A stretch of DNA of 64,000 bases from Whalleya microplaca (Eukaryota; Ascomycota; Sordariomycetes; Xylariales; Xylariaceae): positions 1,178,001 to 1,242,000 of the forward strand of contig MU385710.1 of NCBI GenBank assembly GCA_022497155.1. Reading direction: 5' to 3'. Every line of letters begins with the position of its first letter. The stretch's first letter is position 1. Shown here one piece after another: positions 1-11,880 of the stretch. A model generated the notes under the pieces. It saw only the letters and a program-made list of their open reading frames with translations, searched no databases and was not told where the DNA came from. The position numbers and the translations under genes are program-made.

Positions 1-1468
1 CTGTTTAAAGTGGTTACCAAAAAGAATTCACGCGGCATGTGATTCACATATAGCTGCATTACTTCTGTACCTAGATAGTTTCATAGGAGATGATATCGCG
101 GCCGAACAATTAAAAGGATTCACGCCGAGTAAGCCATCAGCAATCAGTGTATACGTAGTTCATACTGTAGCTTGGCGATTGATTGTTCAATCACAAATCT
201 CATATTAAAGGATTCCTTCATAAAATGCCTAACCCGAACCTGCCAGACTGCCAAAGTTCTGGATGCTGACGCATCTGACCTGATTACCTACTGCATGCAA
301 CAAGCAAGACATAGTTTAGCTTCCCGCTGCCTGCACTCGTAACGAGGTGACAGTTCAGCTCTGACATACATAAAGGTAGTTGGTCCTAAGACATGTGACT
401 ATCAAAAGTTGTGTCTCAAGTTTAATTCATCAACCTTTATCTATACAACCCCTTCTCAACATGAGGCACCTAACAGTTATCAGCCCTAAGGCTAGGGGGA
501 AGATCAAATCAGAACATGATTAGGAGAGTTAGCAATACAGTTTTTAATCGACTAAGTTTCACATAATGATCGATGTTGGACATGGTCTTGGTTTATGTAT
601 TCTACTCTGTATATAAAATACAGGCTAAAAAGCGGTGCGGGCCCTCGATAACTATTCGTAAAGGAAATAGTCTATCGATATGCTATTCATCTTCAATGTC
701 CTCTGTCAGAGAAACACATAACTTTAGCATGGCCAAAGCTTCCATGTAAAGCATACTCATAGCTACATGTATTACCAACAAGCCTGGTTACAAAATATGT
801 TCAATCCTCACGTTCAAGATCATATCTCTCAACTTGAATAGATTGTAAATCTCGGCCTTAACCGCTTCACTTAAACACTACTTTCACTGAAACGTAGAAA
901 ACAGCTGCCACAATTGACATACTCCATGATTCGAAGGTTGACTATTCATACAGCAGCGTACGGCTACGGCTGTAAGCTGCTATGGTTCCATGGGCCTATA
1001 TACGCCCGTATTTAAATATCGTAATCCCAATCCAGGACTCACTCAAGGCACCTCCTCACCCGGTCCTCGCTCTCCCAGTCCTCTAAATCTCACAGCGCCA
1101 CCCAAAATGCTCCTAAATTCATCCCAGCCTGCCTGGAGATAAGATGCCAAAAATATCCATATATACAAGAGCAAAGTAGAACTCCGTTGCTAAATGCAAA
1201 TATATACTTTTGTCATCATGGAAATCGTCCTTCAATGAGACGTGATCTTTGCGATAGATACCGCAATCGCAATACTCCTCGTTGAGAGGTAGTAAGTAGG
1301 AGTGCTTCTCCCCATCACTCGATAATGCCCTTTTAAATAAACCAGCGCCGTGCAAATGCCACCAGGAACTTCTGGCCAGAAACAACAAACAACCCAAAGC
1401 GCCACGCTCTCATCATGTTGCCAAAAATATGCAGAAGGTCAAAGGATATCAAACACCAAAGACATAGA
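1..1468. other. Intergenic region, no gene seen
   Basis: AT-rich stretch downstream of the palH-like gene. Only short, non-conserved reading frames occur on both strands. I see no splice-supported gene, tRNA or mobile element. The part nearest 1469 probably holds the palH 3' UTR. Confidence 0.6.
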
Positions 1469-3742
1469 TTATTCATCCCGTAGAATATCATCTACCGGTC
1501 GCCTCTGGCCAGTCGTTCGTTCTCGAGGGTCCACACCTCTAGGAGCCGAGGGTGTAAACGGCGGGATGCTCTCGCCCCTATTCGGTGGTCTGAGAAGTAT
1601 TCCACTGTTCCTTTCAGGTGGATTGAATACTGGCCTAGACCCGTTCGAGGCCGGGCTGTTGCTTCTGACTCCGCCTGGTGACGTTGGCGTTGATCCAGAT
1701 ATAGGGCTCGTATTCTGCATAGTCCGTATCGGAGCAGTAGACGTTGATACGGGACCTGGCGAGGATGTCGTACCGAGTTCCTCTTCCTCCAAAAGCTGGG
1801 CGAGTGCTGCCCCACGACGCGGAGGCGCAGGTATGACGGTTACCGGTAGACTATCTGTGTCGGGCGTTGGCCGTATCTTCTCCAGGATCCGCTCTGCCTG
1901 CGTGGCAGCAAAATCTTCTATCCGTCCCCTTAGGTCCCACCTGCCAACGGCATCATAGTCACGTTGAGACTTTGACCGTTTGGGCGTCGTGTGAGGGAGG
2001 ACTTCGGCAGGGGGTCCCCGTGTAGTACGACGGAATGGACTGAATTGCGTCAGGTAATGCCAGCGACCCTGGTCTCCTTCGTCCTTCTCTTCCGGCACCT
2101 GTGTTGGCGGAGGTTGTTGGGCTAGTGTACTTGCAGAACGCTCGTTGACATCTGATTCTGGGCTCGATGTAGAGGAAGTGATACTATTACTCCTGGACAA
2201 CGGCCGCCCAGGCCTGTCATCTGTGGTCCTCGAGGTAGTCTCTGTAAGGGGCTGATACCGAACGGCATACACTGTGCTATCAGCACTTGCGGTGTCCGTT
2301 CTACTTACTGGAGTAACCGCGGCAGGCGGTCGGGCTGGCCATAGCGGAGGCTGTAAAAGTCGTGGCGCTGATCTGGCAGTTGATGAGACTTGTGTGTTCG
2401 CTTTCGATAGCCTCCCATCTGGGCTACTTTCTATTACCGACTTATACCGGCTCGCAATAGACGACATGGCAGGCCACATATTGCTCCGGCCGCCAGATGA
2501 CGCACTATTGCCGCTTTCTCCCCCGTCATCATCATCACTGCTCCTCTTCCTGTTTTTGCGCCGTCGAGGCCATGAAAGATCCGAAGGGGATAAGTCCATC
2601 ATCTCATCGCCATCGAAAACTTCTCTTCCAAGAACTCCATCCTTCTTCTCTTCACGCTCTAATGCTTCAATGCGCTCAACCCATTCCCACACAACTACAC
2701 TCGCTGCGGCCGCGCCAACCCATCTGACATAATCACCCCATCCGGTAAACTCGGGCTTCGCAATATCCAAGACGAAAAAGACGACTGGAACTAGGATTGC
2801 AATGATCGAAAGCATTGCCATTAAACAAATATTCTTCATCAAGGGGTGATAAAAGGCATATCGTTTCTTCATAAGAGAGTAGTATAAGACCCAGGCAGCA
2901 TATAAAAGACCGAGGGATAGCTGGAAGAGGTAACTGAGGGCCGGCACAGCATCTGTGAAACTGCGCGGCCTTGTGTTGCCCGGTCCGGTATAATGAAAGC
3001 TGTTGAGTGCTCCAAATATAACATCCAAAGTAATAAGGAAAAAGGCGGTCCACTTAATGATGACCTTTTCACGTTGCCGGGGGAAGAGGCGTATTAACGT
3101 TTGCGCTTGAGCCAGCCAGAGAAAAGTATCTGATATGAGCTGGATAACCTTGAGCTGAGTTCCGCCCAAGACTTTCTCCTGGAGATCTTGGGCATTCTGG
3201 ATCCCCCACACGTATTGTTCTTCGGCAACGCGAAATGTATCGGCTGTCGCGATGGTAAGCGAGATGGCCACAGTGAGAGCGGCGACTTTCTGCAACCATG
3301 GACGGCCACCAATGCTGATACCATTCGAGGGGCCGTTCGTAAACCCGCGCTGGCCCAATACCACAACTCCACCATCAAGGAACGACCGAGGCGCGATGAC
3401 GAGCATAATAAGAAGCAGATAAGCGAGAACCGTGGTAGCGGCCAAAGCATAGCATTGCGGAAAAACTGAGGCGTAGAAAGGATCACGAAAATCGGAGAAT
3501 TGGGGATCTGAGGACGCCGTCTCGTCTATGTTGATACCGCCATTCGCAATGATGGCGCGATGGGCCACGGCGGTGGCAGTACACAAGGGCGAGTAGACGG
3601 CGTCAGCAACCAAGGACGTAGGATCGGCTCCTGGAATCGATAATAGGCCGTTTGCTGGAAGTATAGAAGGCGTGCAAAAGGTGCCAAGGCCAAATGTCGC
3701 AGTGGCAGCGGCTCTGGCCTGCCGTACCTGCGGCAGATCCAT
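1469..3742 (-). CDS. palH: PalH/Rim21-type ambient pH sensor, 7-TM
   Basis: Single-exon gene for a 757-aa protein that I recognise as the PalH/Rim21 plasma-membrane sensor of the PacC/Rim101 pathway. In that pathway alkaline pH is signalled through the arrestin PalF and ESCRT to PalB-dependent PacC processing. The N-terminal ~90 residues look extracellular. Seven hydrophobic segments follow at about residues 95-118, 150-171, 197-220, 228-250, 265-290, 304-328 and 335-360. Family-typical stretches are visible: TADTFRVAEEQY after the second segment and VVVWEWVERIEALER at the end of the seventh. The remaining ~390 residues form a Ser/Pro/Arg-rich, presumably cytoplasmic tail, as in filamentous fungi. 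The ATG at 3742 has A at -3 and directly precedes the conserved part. The length fits filamentous PalH. The gene stands alone, with about 4 kb of non-coding DNA upstream. Confidence 0.9.
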   Translation of the reverse strand: MDLPQVRQARAAATATFGLGTFCTPSILPANGLLSIPGADPTSLVADAVYSPLCTATAVAHRAIIANGGINIDETASSDPQFSDFRDPFYASVFPQCYALAATTVLAYLLLIMLVIAPRSFLDGGVVVLGQRGFTNGPSNGISIGGRPWLQKVAALTVAISLTIATADTFRVAEEQYVWGIQNAQDLQEKVLGGTQLKVIQLISDTFLWLAQAQTLIRLFPRQREKVIIKWTAFFLITLDVIFGALNSFHYTGPGNTRPRSFTDAVPALSYLFQLSLGLLYAAWVLYYSLMKKRYAFYHPLMKNICLMAMLSIIAILVPVVFFVLDIAKPEFTGWGDYVRWVGAAAASVVVWEWVERIEALEREEKKDGVLGREVFDGDEMMDLSPSDLSWPRRRKNRKRSSDDDDGGESGNSASSGGRSNMWPAMSSIASRYKSVIESSPDGRLSKANTQVSSTARSAPRLLQPPLWPARPPAAVTPVSRTDTASADSTVYAVRYQPLTETTSRTTDDRPGRPLSRSNSITSSTSSPESDVNERSASTLAQQPPPTQVPEEKDEGDQGRWHYLTQFSPFRRTTRGPPAEVLPHTTPKRSKSQRDYDAVGRWDLRGRIEDFAATQAERILEKIRPTPDTDSLPVTVIPAPPRRGAALAQLLEEEELGTTSSPGPVSTSTAPIRTMQNTSPISGSTPTSPGGVRSNSPASNGSRPVFNPPERNSGILLRPPNRGESIPPFTPSAPRGVDPRERTTGQRRPVDDILRDE

Positions 3743-6700
3743 TTTGACTACAAAATAGGCTGACGAGTCGCTGTGCGACGACGATCAGATAGTGGAATTG
3801 CTATCGCGAGGCACTCGCCATGGAGTAGAACTAATCCCTGGGAAGGGTTCTGGTGTTCGGATGATACGAAGGACGCGGAATGGCCGTCAATGCGTTCGTC
3901 GCGACTAAGACTCGTCGATTCTTAATTAGGGGATACGTGTGAGATCGAGTATCGCGGTCGGTCGGTCGGTCGGTCGGTCGGGGATTAGTAAGTCGAGTGC
4001 GGTATATTCGCTGAAACCCGCAGTATTCATGCACCAAAATTTATCTTCTTCTCTCCCACCTCTGACTGTCATCCGTTTCCTGATCCAATCGATATCGTAT
4101 GAAATATTGTTTAATGGGCGTGGTGATTAGCTTTTGGCGGGGATGGATTTTCGAGATCGTTGATTGAGCAGAGAGAGTCGAGGGCTGAGAGTCGAAGGCT
4201 GGGCGCCGAGAAGTCTTGGTGGTAAGAACAAGAGATGGGAAGTAGGGTTTGGGGTAATCTTGGTGGGAGGGGACGACTTAGAATAGGCACGGCGCACGGG
4301 AACCGGATGATCAGAGCATTGAAATGAAATTCGGCTGGCTCGCTTCCCAATGGATCGCTTGGGATCCCTGATCAAGCAAGTACGACTGGCTGCGACTGGG
4401 ACAGCACGACTCGACGGGCGGGTGGAGTGGGGATTGTGAGACTGTGGACATTGGGGTAGGTACAATCTGTACTGTAAATCGCCTTCCACATACAAAACGT
4501 CTCAGGACGTGTTTTGGAAGTGGGAAGTCGGACAAACTAATATCGCCTAGCTACATACGTCCATCCATACCTGCCATACCTACCTCCTATCTCACCTACA
4601 CGAGGTCCTTCCTGCCTACCCAAAGGTGTAGCGACTAAAATGCGTATGTATGTACTTTATGCATGTACTGTACGGAACTGTATGCGGTAGGTGCATTGGT
4701 GCGTTGGTGGGTGCTGCCCTGTGATAGTGCATCACAACCTGCCTATCAGTCACTCTCCATCTTGCCTCTTTAGGCCAGCTATCCCACTAATTCCAATACC
4801 CAAGCCGCTATATCCGGTGACAGACTCAGCAGAAAATTAACGAAACAAGCAAACAATGTCTTCGTAGGACCTAGTAAGTCATCTTCATCGTATTGCATAC
4901 CAACACCTAGGTAGGTAGTAAGAAAAGTGTCATCGTGGTGGCGCAATCAGCACGACAACCCCGGCAGTTCACGATAAGTCGGACAAATGCCGTTTGTGTG
5001 TGCCTCCTGATTTTCAACTCGTGCAGCATTTTGCGGATACCGCCAATATCCAGAGTGCTATGCGCCTGGGCCGTCGTGCCTCTTTGGGCCCTAAAGGAGT
5101 CACACGCTGAACGCCAAACGCTATATATTTTGAGTATATGCATTCGTAATTCTCGTTTTAATCAAGTTGGCTCCACGCAAACTCTAGACAACTGGAGACG
5201 GTTAGACGGTGGCTGCAATCTGGATCGACGAACTGGTTGAGTACCGACCTGCCCGATAAGGCAACATAGTAGTCTGTTTGTTTTTCTATCAGACTGTTGA
5301 CGTTAACAGACAGGCAGCGGATCAAACCGGGCGACAGGCTCATTGAACTGTGAATAGGGATCGGAAGGAATAGGGTCATACACGAGATAGACCCGAATAT
5401 GACTACTATAAGAAGGCTGGATAACATGATGTGAGTGGTACTATAAAGAGTGCATGAAACACTACGACCACCGACTCTGCAAGAATCTTCTCGGAGAATC
5501 AGTCCCTTGGCCCAAGGAAATTCCCGGAGTCCCCAGCCCCGGGATGAGTAAAAGATGGTTTGCTCCCACCGACATGTTCATGCAAGCATTAATTAAGTGG
5601 TGGTTCGGATAAGGCCTTCATTATAAAGAGAGGCATCCTTCGACTAAAATTTACTACCTTGAGTGAATAATCATTGGATGTTCGATATGAGCACTCGACG
5701 TTTCCAGGGCATGTTCAACATCAATAACGTAATTCGCATATTGTCAACCAGGACCACATCATGTTATTCTTGATAGATATAAGACCGATTTTCAGGCTGG
5801 AGGATCATACCCCGCAAATTCGAGCTATCAGCGCTAGGTTGTGATCCCGACAAGACGATAGTGCCCATCGCCAAGGATCCCAAGAAAGTGCTTGCTTCCC
5901 AGCCCTCTCGCCTTAGTTGATATGGTCTTGGCACTTGGCAAAGCTTATTGCTCGTGGGCTGGATCTTGGCAAGCCATCCACGACGATCTACCCATCCGAC
6001 GTCACTGGTTATGTTCTTATATCTTCCTGAGTTCTACATAGGCAGATAGATAGGAACTATAAGTAATCATATACCTCTTTCTGGTTGTTTATATCTGAGG
6101 TCTATCTAGGAAACGAGCAACCAAGTATTGACCTGCGAAGAAAGCGCATTTCATTTCGAGGCTCGGGGACCAATGGTAATTTTGTGGATGCAGGCTGTTG
6201 ATTAATTTGTACCACCACAGGAATTGAGCAGCAGCCATCCATAGCATCTCGATCCGAAGCTGGGAAGAATCGAGTGTCCCAAGATCTAGCCTTCCAGAGG
6301 CCCACGGATTTGAATCACCAAGCTCGAATAGCCTGCAAGCAACAAATGATAATAACAGAACCAAAAGGACTCTTCTTAACAAGAAAACAAGAATAAAAGA
6401 AATCAGTTTTAGATAGAGCTTGAAATTATCTACCCTATCGTCAAAACATAAGCTTGAACTATCATCATTGTGTTTGATTAAAAGGGCCATAAACATGCTG
6501 CCTTAGAGGGGCTGTATCTAGGATGGTAATTCAAGTTCGTGGGCCGCCTGCCTTCTCACTTTCAGCCACTACTTGCACACTACCGATATCAACAGCATCC
6601 TAGTCGGACATGATAGGATTAGTGTCCACCGCAGTGCCTCATGCATAGTCCTTTTGCACAACGAAAAACAGTCCGGAGACAGCATCGTTGTGATACTACT

Positions 6701-7840
6701 GGGATGGTCTGCGGCCGTGATACTGGGCCCTAGTGGTTGCTACCAGCAAGGAGAGCAGCAGTATCCTCACACTATTCGTTAGATTCTGCTAATTTAAATG
6801 CGTCATGTCCAAATAATGATGCGTTCTATGTGTTGGCGAGCATCATTATTCGCGTTTAGAGTATTGGCCATATTATCGACTGCCAAAAGCTCATGGCAAC
6901 CCTACGCCATCCAAACGGATATGTAAAACCACCCAACTTCTAATGGTCGATATGTACTAGGGGTAGAGCTTTGTAGATGGATATACAAGCTGATTATTTA
7001 GAATGACAATGTTAGTCGTTGATGGTGAGGTGGTTGGATGCGTATGAACTGAGTTCCACGTTGCCGCCCTTTACTGATCTGACTAAATTTAGTATCAGAT
7101 TTAGACATGGAAACTTACAACAAACGATGTTCCACCAGCAGTAGAATTCTGACCTATCTCATATCTCCAAGATACGTGTAACTGCAGCACAGTTTTAAAC
7201 GAACAAAGCAGCGTTGATAATGCTGGCCTCCTTCATTGATGTTGTTTCCAGTATGCCATATCAAACTCGCTCCACTCTGGTCCTTCATGTAAGAAAGTCC
7301 CAGGTGGCTGCTGAGTAGTCATGTATTCAGTTATAACATTATATTAGCCCTATGAGATAACATTGGAATCAAAGGTCGCCAAGTTCATGTCAATATCCAT
7401 TCCTTTGCGTATATCAGGATGAGTTTAACTCAAGCTGCAGGTTCCAGAAGGTCTCAGTCAATGAACTATAATTATGAGACTATCTTGCTGCCTAATAGCT
7501 GAGCCTTTGTGGTGGGATATCCTTTTAGTCATTGAGCTAGTCTTGTCAAGCTAACTATCTATGATCCAGTCAGGAGTGCGTATGTCAGATCAATAACAAA
7601 CAGTTTACTGTGTGCCTACCTGCCTAGACGTTTGCCTGTAGAATGATAGTATCATAAATGAATCTCCCCATTCTCTGATCGTCTGGAAGTTGCTGCTTTT
7701 GAAGCTTTAGCCTTAGCTTGGTTGAAAGAGGTCTTGATACCTAAAGTCTCAGTCAACATCCTCATAAGAAAATAGAAGCCAGCCCCATCCCAGCTTAGAT
7801 CATTCCCCATACTCAGAAGCTCATCCACACAAGATACATC
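3743..7840. other. Long intergenic region (~4.1 kb), no gene seen
   Basis: The first ~1 kb is GC-richer and pyrimidine-biased and probably contains the palH promoter and leader. The rest is AT-rich. Open frames such as the one at 4127-4495 (minus, Ser/Pro/Arg-rich) and 6089-6496 (minus) have no recognisable domain. No repeats longer than the (GGTC)6 tract, no transposon ends and no tRNA were seen. Confidence 0.5.
3956..3979. repeat. GGTC microsatellite, six copies
   Basis: Six perfect copies of the 4-bp unit GGTC lie about 215 bp upstream of the palH start codon, probably within its promoter or 5' leader. Confidence 0.95.
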
Positions 7841-9441
7841 ATGGCGTTCGTAAAACAAGACCAGGTGGAGGTAATGGAGGAGGCAAGCGGATCATCGAGA
7901 GCGCCGCTATCAGAATTCCGCAGACTCACTGTCCACCTACCTCGTGGCGAAGCTGAAGCTACAAGCAGGTCGATCAAGATCAACCATGGGAACTCGGAGG
8001 ATGTCTTAACCATCACGCTCAATCGCACTATTCGAGTGCCGGACAACAGAGACACCAACTTTTTGCCTCCGGGACTTGGTGCCTTTCCTTTATACAAAGT
8101 CCTAGACTTTGCCAATCGCATGCCGAAGGAAATGGCTGAAAAGGGAGGAGTCTTCTTCCCAATGTACCAGAAAGAGGCCATGTGGATCGAATTCTCCGCC
8201 TTAGCTCCATTTGCTATCAAGGTCTATGTCGGCGGCGTGAATGCTGTGTCGGGCCTACCCATGACGGAGAACGAGGCGACCAAGCAGAAACGGCTAACAA
8301 TGCTCAAGGAAGGAAAGCAAATTCAGGATTACATGGTCGTGCCAGGCCAGCGCTGGCTCGACGGTATCGCCTCCGAGGATGGCAAAATCCGGCAGTTCGT
8401 CGCCCAGCCCAAAGGATCCGGCTTCTCCGTCGAAGCACAAGTGACGGGAGAGGAGAAAGTAGGAGGCATCCAAATTGAAGTAATTCCAACCAAGCGAGAA
8501 CTTCCTGAGGCTCTCAATGTACGGTACACGAACCGCCAGAATAAGGTCATCAGCCGCGATATCATCCTTCAGGAGAAGGGGATCACCGAACATAGCACAT
8601 GGTTAGACCTGAAGAGAGTACTGAGAGACGAGTTCGACATTGCAATCCAGGATCAGCTTCTTCGCTCTCACGATGCTGGTTCAAGGGGCTACTCCAACGT
8701 CAAAGATGGGTCGAAGCTAGGAGATTATTATTTCAAGCCTAATGAGACTTTTGACCTTAACCATTGTGGTAGGATTCCCGAACTCTTCGTCGAAGACGTA
8801 TATTATAATCAAGGTTAGTGGTGGCTACTAACTTGCTTTATCGTTCTATTAATATATCGGTTTATGATATGGCATAGTTTGCTAATTTTTAAAAAGCGTA
8901 TAATCCTGCCGCTGCTCATGTCTTCCCACCGAGGCAATCGAGCAGAAATCCCCCATCAAAGAAAGTGATGGCAAAAAGCTCCGAAATGCGAAGCTCCGGA
9001 GTGCAAGAAATGGGCCTCGCGGCCGGCGGCAGAATCAAGCAGAGCATCAAACCCGATGACCAACCATCCTCTACCTGGGATATCGGAGCCTCGATCATGT
9101 TCAACATTCAGATCCTCGACGCGGAGTCCTTTGCGGAAGTGACTGGCGTGCCCCCTCAACCCAGTCCCATCAACGCCCAAACGTACGCCCAGTACGACTA
9201 TCCCTTCTTCGAGATTTGGGGAGAGGAGAACACAGGTATCAAGGGGGACTTCTCCAAGGTCAAGAGCGTGGCGCAGATCGAGGCGGACAGAGCACGAGAG
9301 CGCGGAGAAGGCTACGAGGAGGAGCCGAGTGTGCCGCAGCGTGTCTCTACCATTACCACGTTCAATAGTACCTTTCAGCCTAAGAACGTCATGATGAAGG
9401 AGCTTGAGGGCATGTCGTTTGAGTTTGGAGATCAATTATGA
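7841..9441 (+). CDS. Conserved fungal protein of unknown function, two exons
   Basis: Deduced as 7841-8813 joined to 8966-9441, 482 aa. The exon-1 frame stops just beyond a good donor (GTTAGT at 8814). Of the nearby acceptors, only the one ending at 8965 restores frame 1. I recognise the family pattern without knowing a function: a conserved LPPGLGAFPLYKV stretch (residues ~68-80), then GGVFFPMYQKEAMW, WLDGIASEDGKIRQFVA and GSGFSVEAQVTGEE. Such proteins occur across filamentous ascomycetes. The second exon carries MGLAAGGRIKQ, another conserved element. Residues are mixed charged/hydrophobic, with no signal peptide or membrane segment visible, so database labels such as integral membrane protein would not be supported here. 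The exact intron acceptor is the least certain part. Confidence 0.75.
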
Positions 9442-9860
9442 ATACATTGGACAGGGTGGAGGGGACAAAGGCGTGCATAGTGGCCCTGTAGAGGATTACA
9501 CTGGTCCATCATGAGATGATCCTAGTAAGCATTATATGCTACTTTAGGTTTCTGAATCTAGATCTGCCTATGTGCAGACAAGTTACTACAATGGGAATTC
9601 ATGACCCGTACGACTCGTGAAGTGAAACTCAATGTTGATTTACTATCTGTGAAGGAAGTAATGATAAAGAAACAAACTGATCAATCTATTCATTTATATC
9701 CTGCCAACTCTTGCTCCTTTGATAACCATTAGACAATTTGAGGTTAACAAGAACAGGCACCACTCATCAATATAGATCGAAGGGTTGCCAACAACCAACC
9801 ACTTAGCTGACCACATATCGCAATACAGAACAATCTGGATACATAAAATATTGACCGTAC
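9442..9860. other. Intergenic region between convergent genes
   Basis: About 420 bp between the stops of a plus- and a minus-strand gene. It is AT-rich and presumably holds both 3' UTRs. No other feature was seen. Confidence 0.6.
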
Positions 9861-11288
9861 TCAACACCCGCCCTCCTTTCCATGTAGGAGTCGTCCCATC
9901 GACCACGTATCCTTGTACGGCTCGATCGACACATATCCTTCAGTCTCGGGAACCAGCTGCTCCATCGACGCCGCACTCGAAGCAGTTCGCTGCCCCTTTC
10001 GGCCACCCTTCTCCTTGTCTCCTGCAGGAACAGCGCCAGACAGCTCCTCATGTTCCGCGGTAGCGGCACGGGGGCCCTCAAGCTTCACCCAATCGTCGTC
10101 GGAAGTCGCGCTAAGCTGTATCTCCACACGACCCCAGGCATCACCCTTTTCTCCATCAGCGCGGTCAACGCGCTCGCTCGGGGTAGCCTGGGTAACATGA
10201 GTCTGCACACGCGGCGTCGGCCTGGCTTGTGCTGGCTTTCCCTGAGGGAGGAATCCGAAGTCCAGCCAGTGGAGCTTGCTCGGTGCCGGCGGTGGAGCCT
10301 CGTTGGAATCGACTTCAACTAGCGGCAGAGCCTCGTCGGGATCGACCTCAACTAGTGTCGAGCTGTCGTCCCCTTCTTCATCTGGCTGCTCACAACAACC
10401 CGCGTAAACGCAAAAATGAGCACGGGCTTTCGCCCTATAGCCTGTCGCACCGTCCGTGCAGGGCCGGTCCCTCAGCCAGGCTGGACGCGCAGTTGTCGGG
10501 ACAGGGTCGAACACCCAGCTAGGAACCGCTCCACTCCCCGAGTCTCCCTGAGAGTTGATAGATGCTGCTGCTGATAGGTCTGTGGACTTGGTAGGTGATG
10601 CAGCGGATACCGAGTTGACCGGCGAATCAAATGATAGGTTCTCCAACTTGGCGGTAACTTCGGCGACGCGGCCGGTAGAGGATTCTCCTAGGCCGCCTTC
10701 GTTGGCTAGAAAGCTACTGAGGGACCCGGTCACTTCGATGTCCAGCTCCTCTGACGTTCCAGAGATCTGTGACATACTGCCGCTCGGTTGCGCTGCGTCA
10801 CTGGCCTGGGATGGGTATGCATAGCTCTCATAGCTGGGGTACACCAAGTATTTACTATCGTCGCCCAACGGGCTAGTAGTGATTGCAGGGACGTGGTCGA
10901 TCCCAGACAGGATGTCGAAGTTAGGGAAAATGGAATAGGCAGAAGTGGAATGGTCCGTGGTTGGGACTGATGTTGATGGAACCGGAACATCTAGTAGGGG
11001 CAGGTAGCGACTATGGGAGTCAAATAGTGCCTTGGCGTTGGAACTGTGATGAGTTAGTAAGTTGTGGCAACAAAGGATTGTTGGTTGTTTGGGGACTATG
11101 GCGTTGTTATTTTCGTATGCACCAACTCACCTATCTACCATCGTCACGGGACGATCAAAGAGGCGAACACCCTGGTCGAGAACAGGGCGAGTGCGGGCAC
11201 CGGAAGCACCAAGCCTCTGGGATGCTTGTCGTCGTGCTGCACGATGTTGGTCGTCTGGGGACCCGCCATCTCCTACAGATTCATTCAT
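9861..11288 (-). CDS. Low-complexity protein of unknown function, two exons
   Basis: Deduced as 11288-11131 joined to 11043-9861, 446 aa. The donor GTGAGT follows MVDS-encoding sequence, and the acceptor CACAG precedes SNAKALFDSH; frame and phase agree across an 87-nt intron. The ATG at 11288 begins a basic, Arg/Gln-rich N-terminus. The rest is Ser/Asp/Glu/Pro-rich and looks disordered. It has one short Cys-bearing patch (HFCVYAGCCEQ) and a conserved-looking C-terminal ETEGYVSIEPYKDTW segment. I recognise no domain. The length of continuous open frame plus a clean intron supports a real gene. The C-terminus could differ if a further intron lies near 9900. Confidence 0.65.
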
Positions 11289-11880
11289 TTTCGAGAGAAC
11301 AATGTATGTATCGTGGGGTTTGATATGAGGAAAAGATACTGTAGAGATCGTAATGAAGATTGAAATGTACGAGTCGAAATGGGCTTGAAGGAAGGAGAAC
11401 ATCAAAGATGGGCATGTATGTTAGTTCTTGGTAGATGAGCATTATTAACCTCCGAGAAAACTAGTCATGCACATATGACTGACTGACTATGCGTCTGATA
11501 TAACACGTTAAGCTCACATATTATTATTCATGTATATTGTGTGTGTGAAAAGTGACACGCAAACTCAGGTGGCACTATGGTATCCAGTCATCCGAATATA
11601 GGGACAAACCTCATGTCAGATGAAATATGGAAGTAACCTCGAGGACATCATTGACCAGCCACTGTCAGCTGTAATCTGTTTGACATTACTTTGGTGTTAG
11701 GCAATGAATACACAATAACTCACCCTGTAGATGGTTGACTCGATCGAAAGGGGAATACTGATCTATTAATGTAACTTAAAGGCTATTACTTGGATTTTCC
11801 CTATACTTGATTGGCCAGTAAGTCCAGTGTCGAGAACTCCTGACACATCTCTTGTGTCATTTCTTTCACTTGGATGTGGC
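11289..11880. other. Intergenic region, no gene seen
   Basis: About 590 bp of AT-rich sequence between two minus-strand genes. It should contain the promoter and leader of the gene at 9861-11288 and the 3' UTR of the gene at 11881-15099. Nothing else was recognised. Confidence 0.5.

Noticed and set aside
1350..1958. 202-codon plus-strand frame
   Set aside because: It is mostly antisense to the palH coding sequence, which has recognisable conservation; no domain in this frame.
2274..2732. 152-codon plus-strand frame
   Set aside because: Antisense shadow of the palH cytoplasmic tail; Ser/Leu-rich low-complexity translation.
4127..4495. 122-codon minus-strand frame upstream of palH
   Set aside because: Ser/Pro/Arg-rich composition typical of pyrimidine-rich leader DNA; no conserved motif; likely promoter or 5' UTR.
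6089..6496. 135-codon minus-strand frame with a hydrophobic stretch
   Set aside because: Isolated in AT-rich DNA, no recognised family, no supporting splice signals or neighbours.
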